Assembly: GCA_043719385.1 (NCBI GenBank)
Contig: JAYSTY010000465.1
Coordinates: 1 to 5,356 of the forward strand
Direction of reading: 5' to 3'
From: JAFDVL01 sp043719385
Lineage (GTDB): Bacteria; Acidobacteriota; Blastocatellia; RBC074
DNA: 5,356 nt
Positions 5,351 through 5,356 of this stretch are shown piece by piece. The notes under the pieces are model-generated. The model worked only from the letters and a program-made list of their open reading frames with translations. It was not told where the DNA came from and did no database searches. How positions within the stretch are numbered: the first letter of the stretch is position 1; each line of letters starts with the position of its first letter. The position numbers and the translations under genes were made by a program.

Positions 5351-5356
5351 CAATTG

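Overview
The window looks like bacterial chromosome from a Gram-negative organism of roughly balanced base composition. The best guess is an Acidobacteriota member (Blastocatellia-like). This rests on family recall: the secretin-N-like exported protein at the right end and the TPR plus beta-domain protein at the left resemble acidobacterial families, and the intergenic spacers carry repeat elements that read through into ORFs. No marker gene fixes the taxonomy.

Layout. Only the left-most gene is on the plus strand: the 3' part of a TPR-repeat protein with a C-terminal beta-rich domain (2-1111), which begins before the window. It converges with a minus-strand row. Read in the direction of transcription (right to left), that row is: an exported secretin-N-like protein (5313-4495) ending in a good intrinsic terminator; a tiny BrnT-type toxin remnant or mini-toxin (4369-4217) overlapping an antitoxin-like gene (4248-4009); an exported Ser-type alpha/beta hydrolase (3902-3030); a Tat-exported dienelactone-hydrolase-family protein (2891-2028); and a class III-like PPK2 polyphosphate kinase (1955-1122). 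Every base is within or close to a gene; the largest gaps are about 70-140 bases and are described.

The most interesting parts are small. (1) The BrnT-like gene keeps the N-terminal and C-terminal signatures of the family but lacks the middle, giving a 50-residue in-frame product with a strong ribosome binding site and a TTG start. (2) The toxin/antitoxin pair lies between two copies of a 15-base direct repeat. (3) The two spacers est-dlh and dlh-ppk2 carry long inverted repeats that also create false N-terminal extensions of both downstream genes.

Functionally the window is not one pathway. Two neighbouring exported hydrolases suggest periplasmic handling of esters or lactones. PPK2 links polyphosphate to nucleotide pools. 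The TA-like pair looks like a small accessory insertion between housekeeping-type genes. Apart from that degenerate or minimal TA module and the repeat elements, I see no clear new defence or mobile system.
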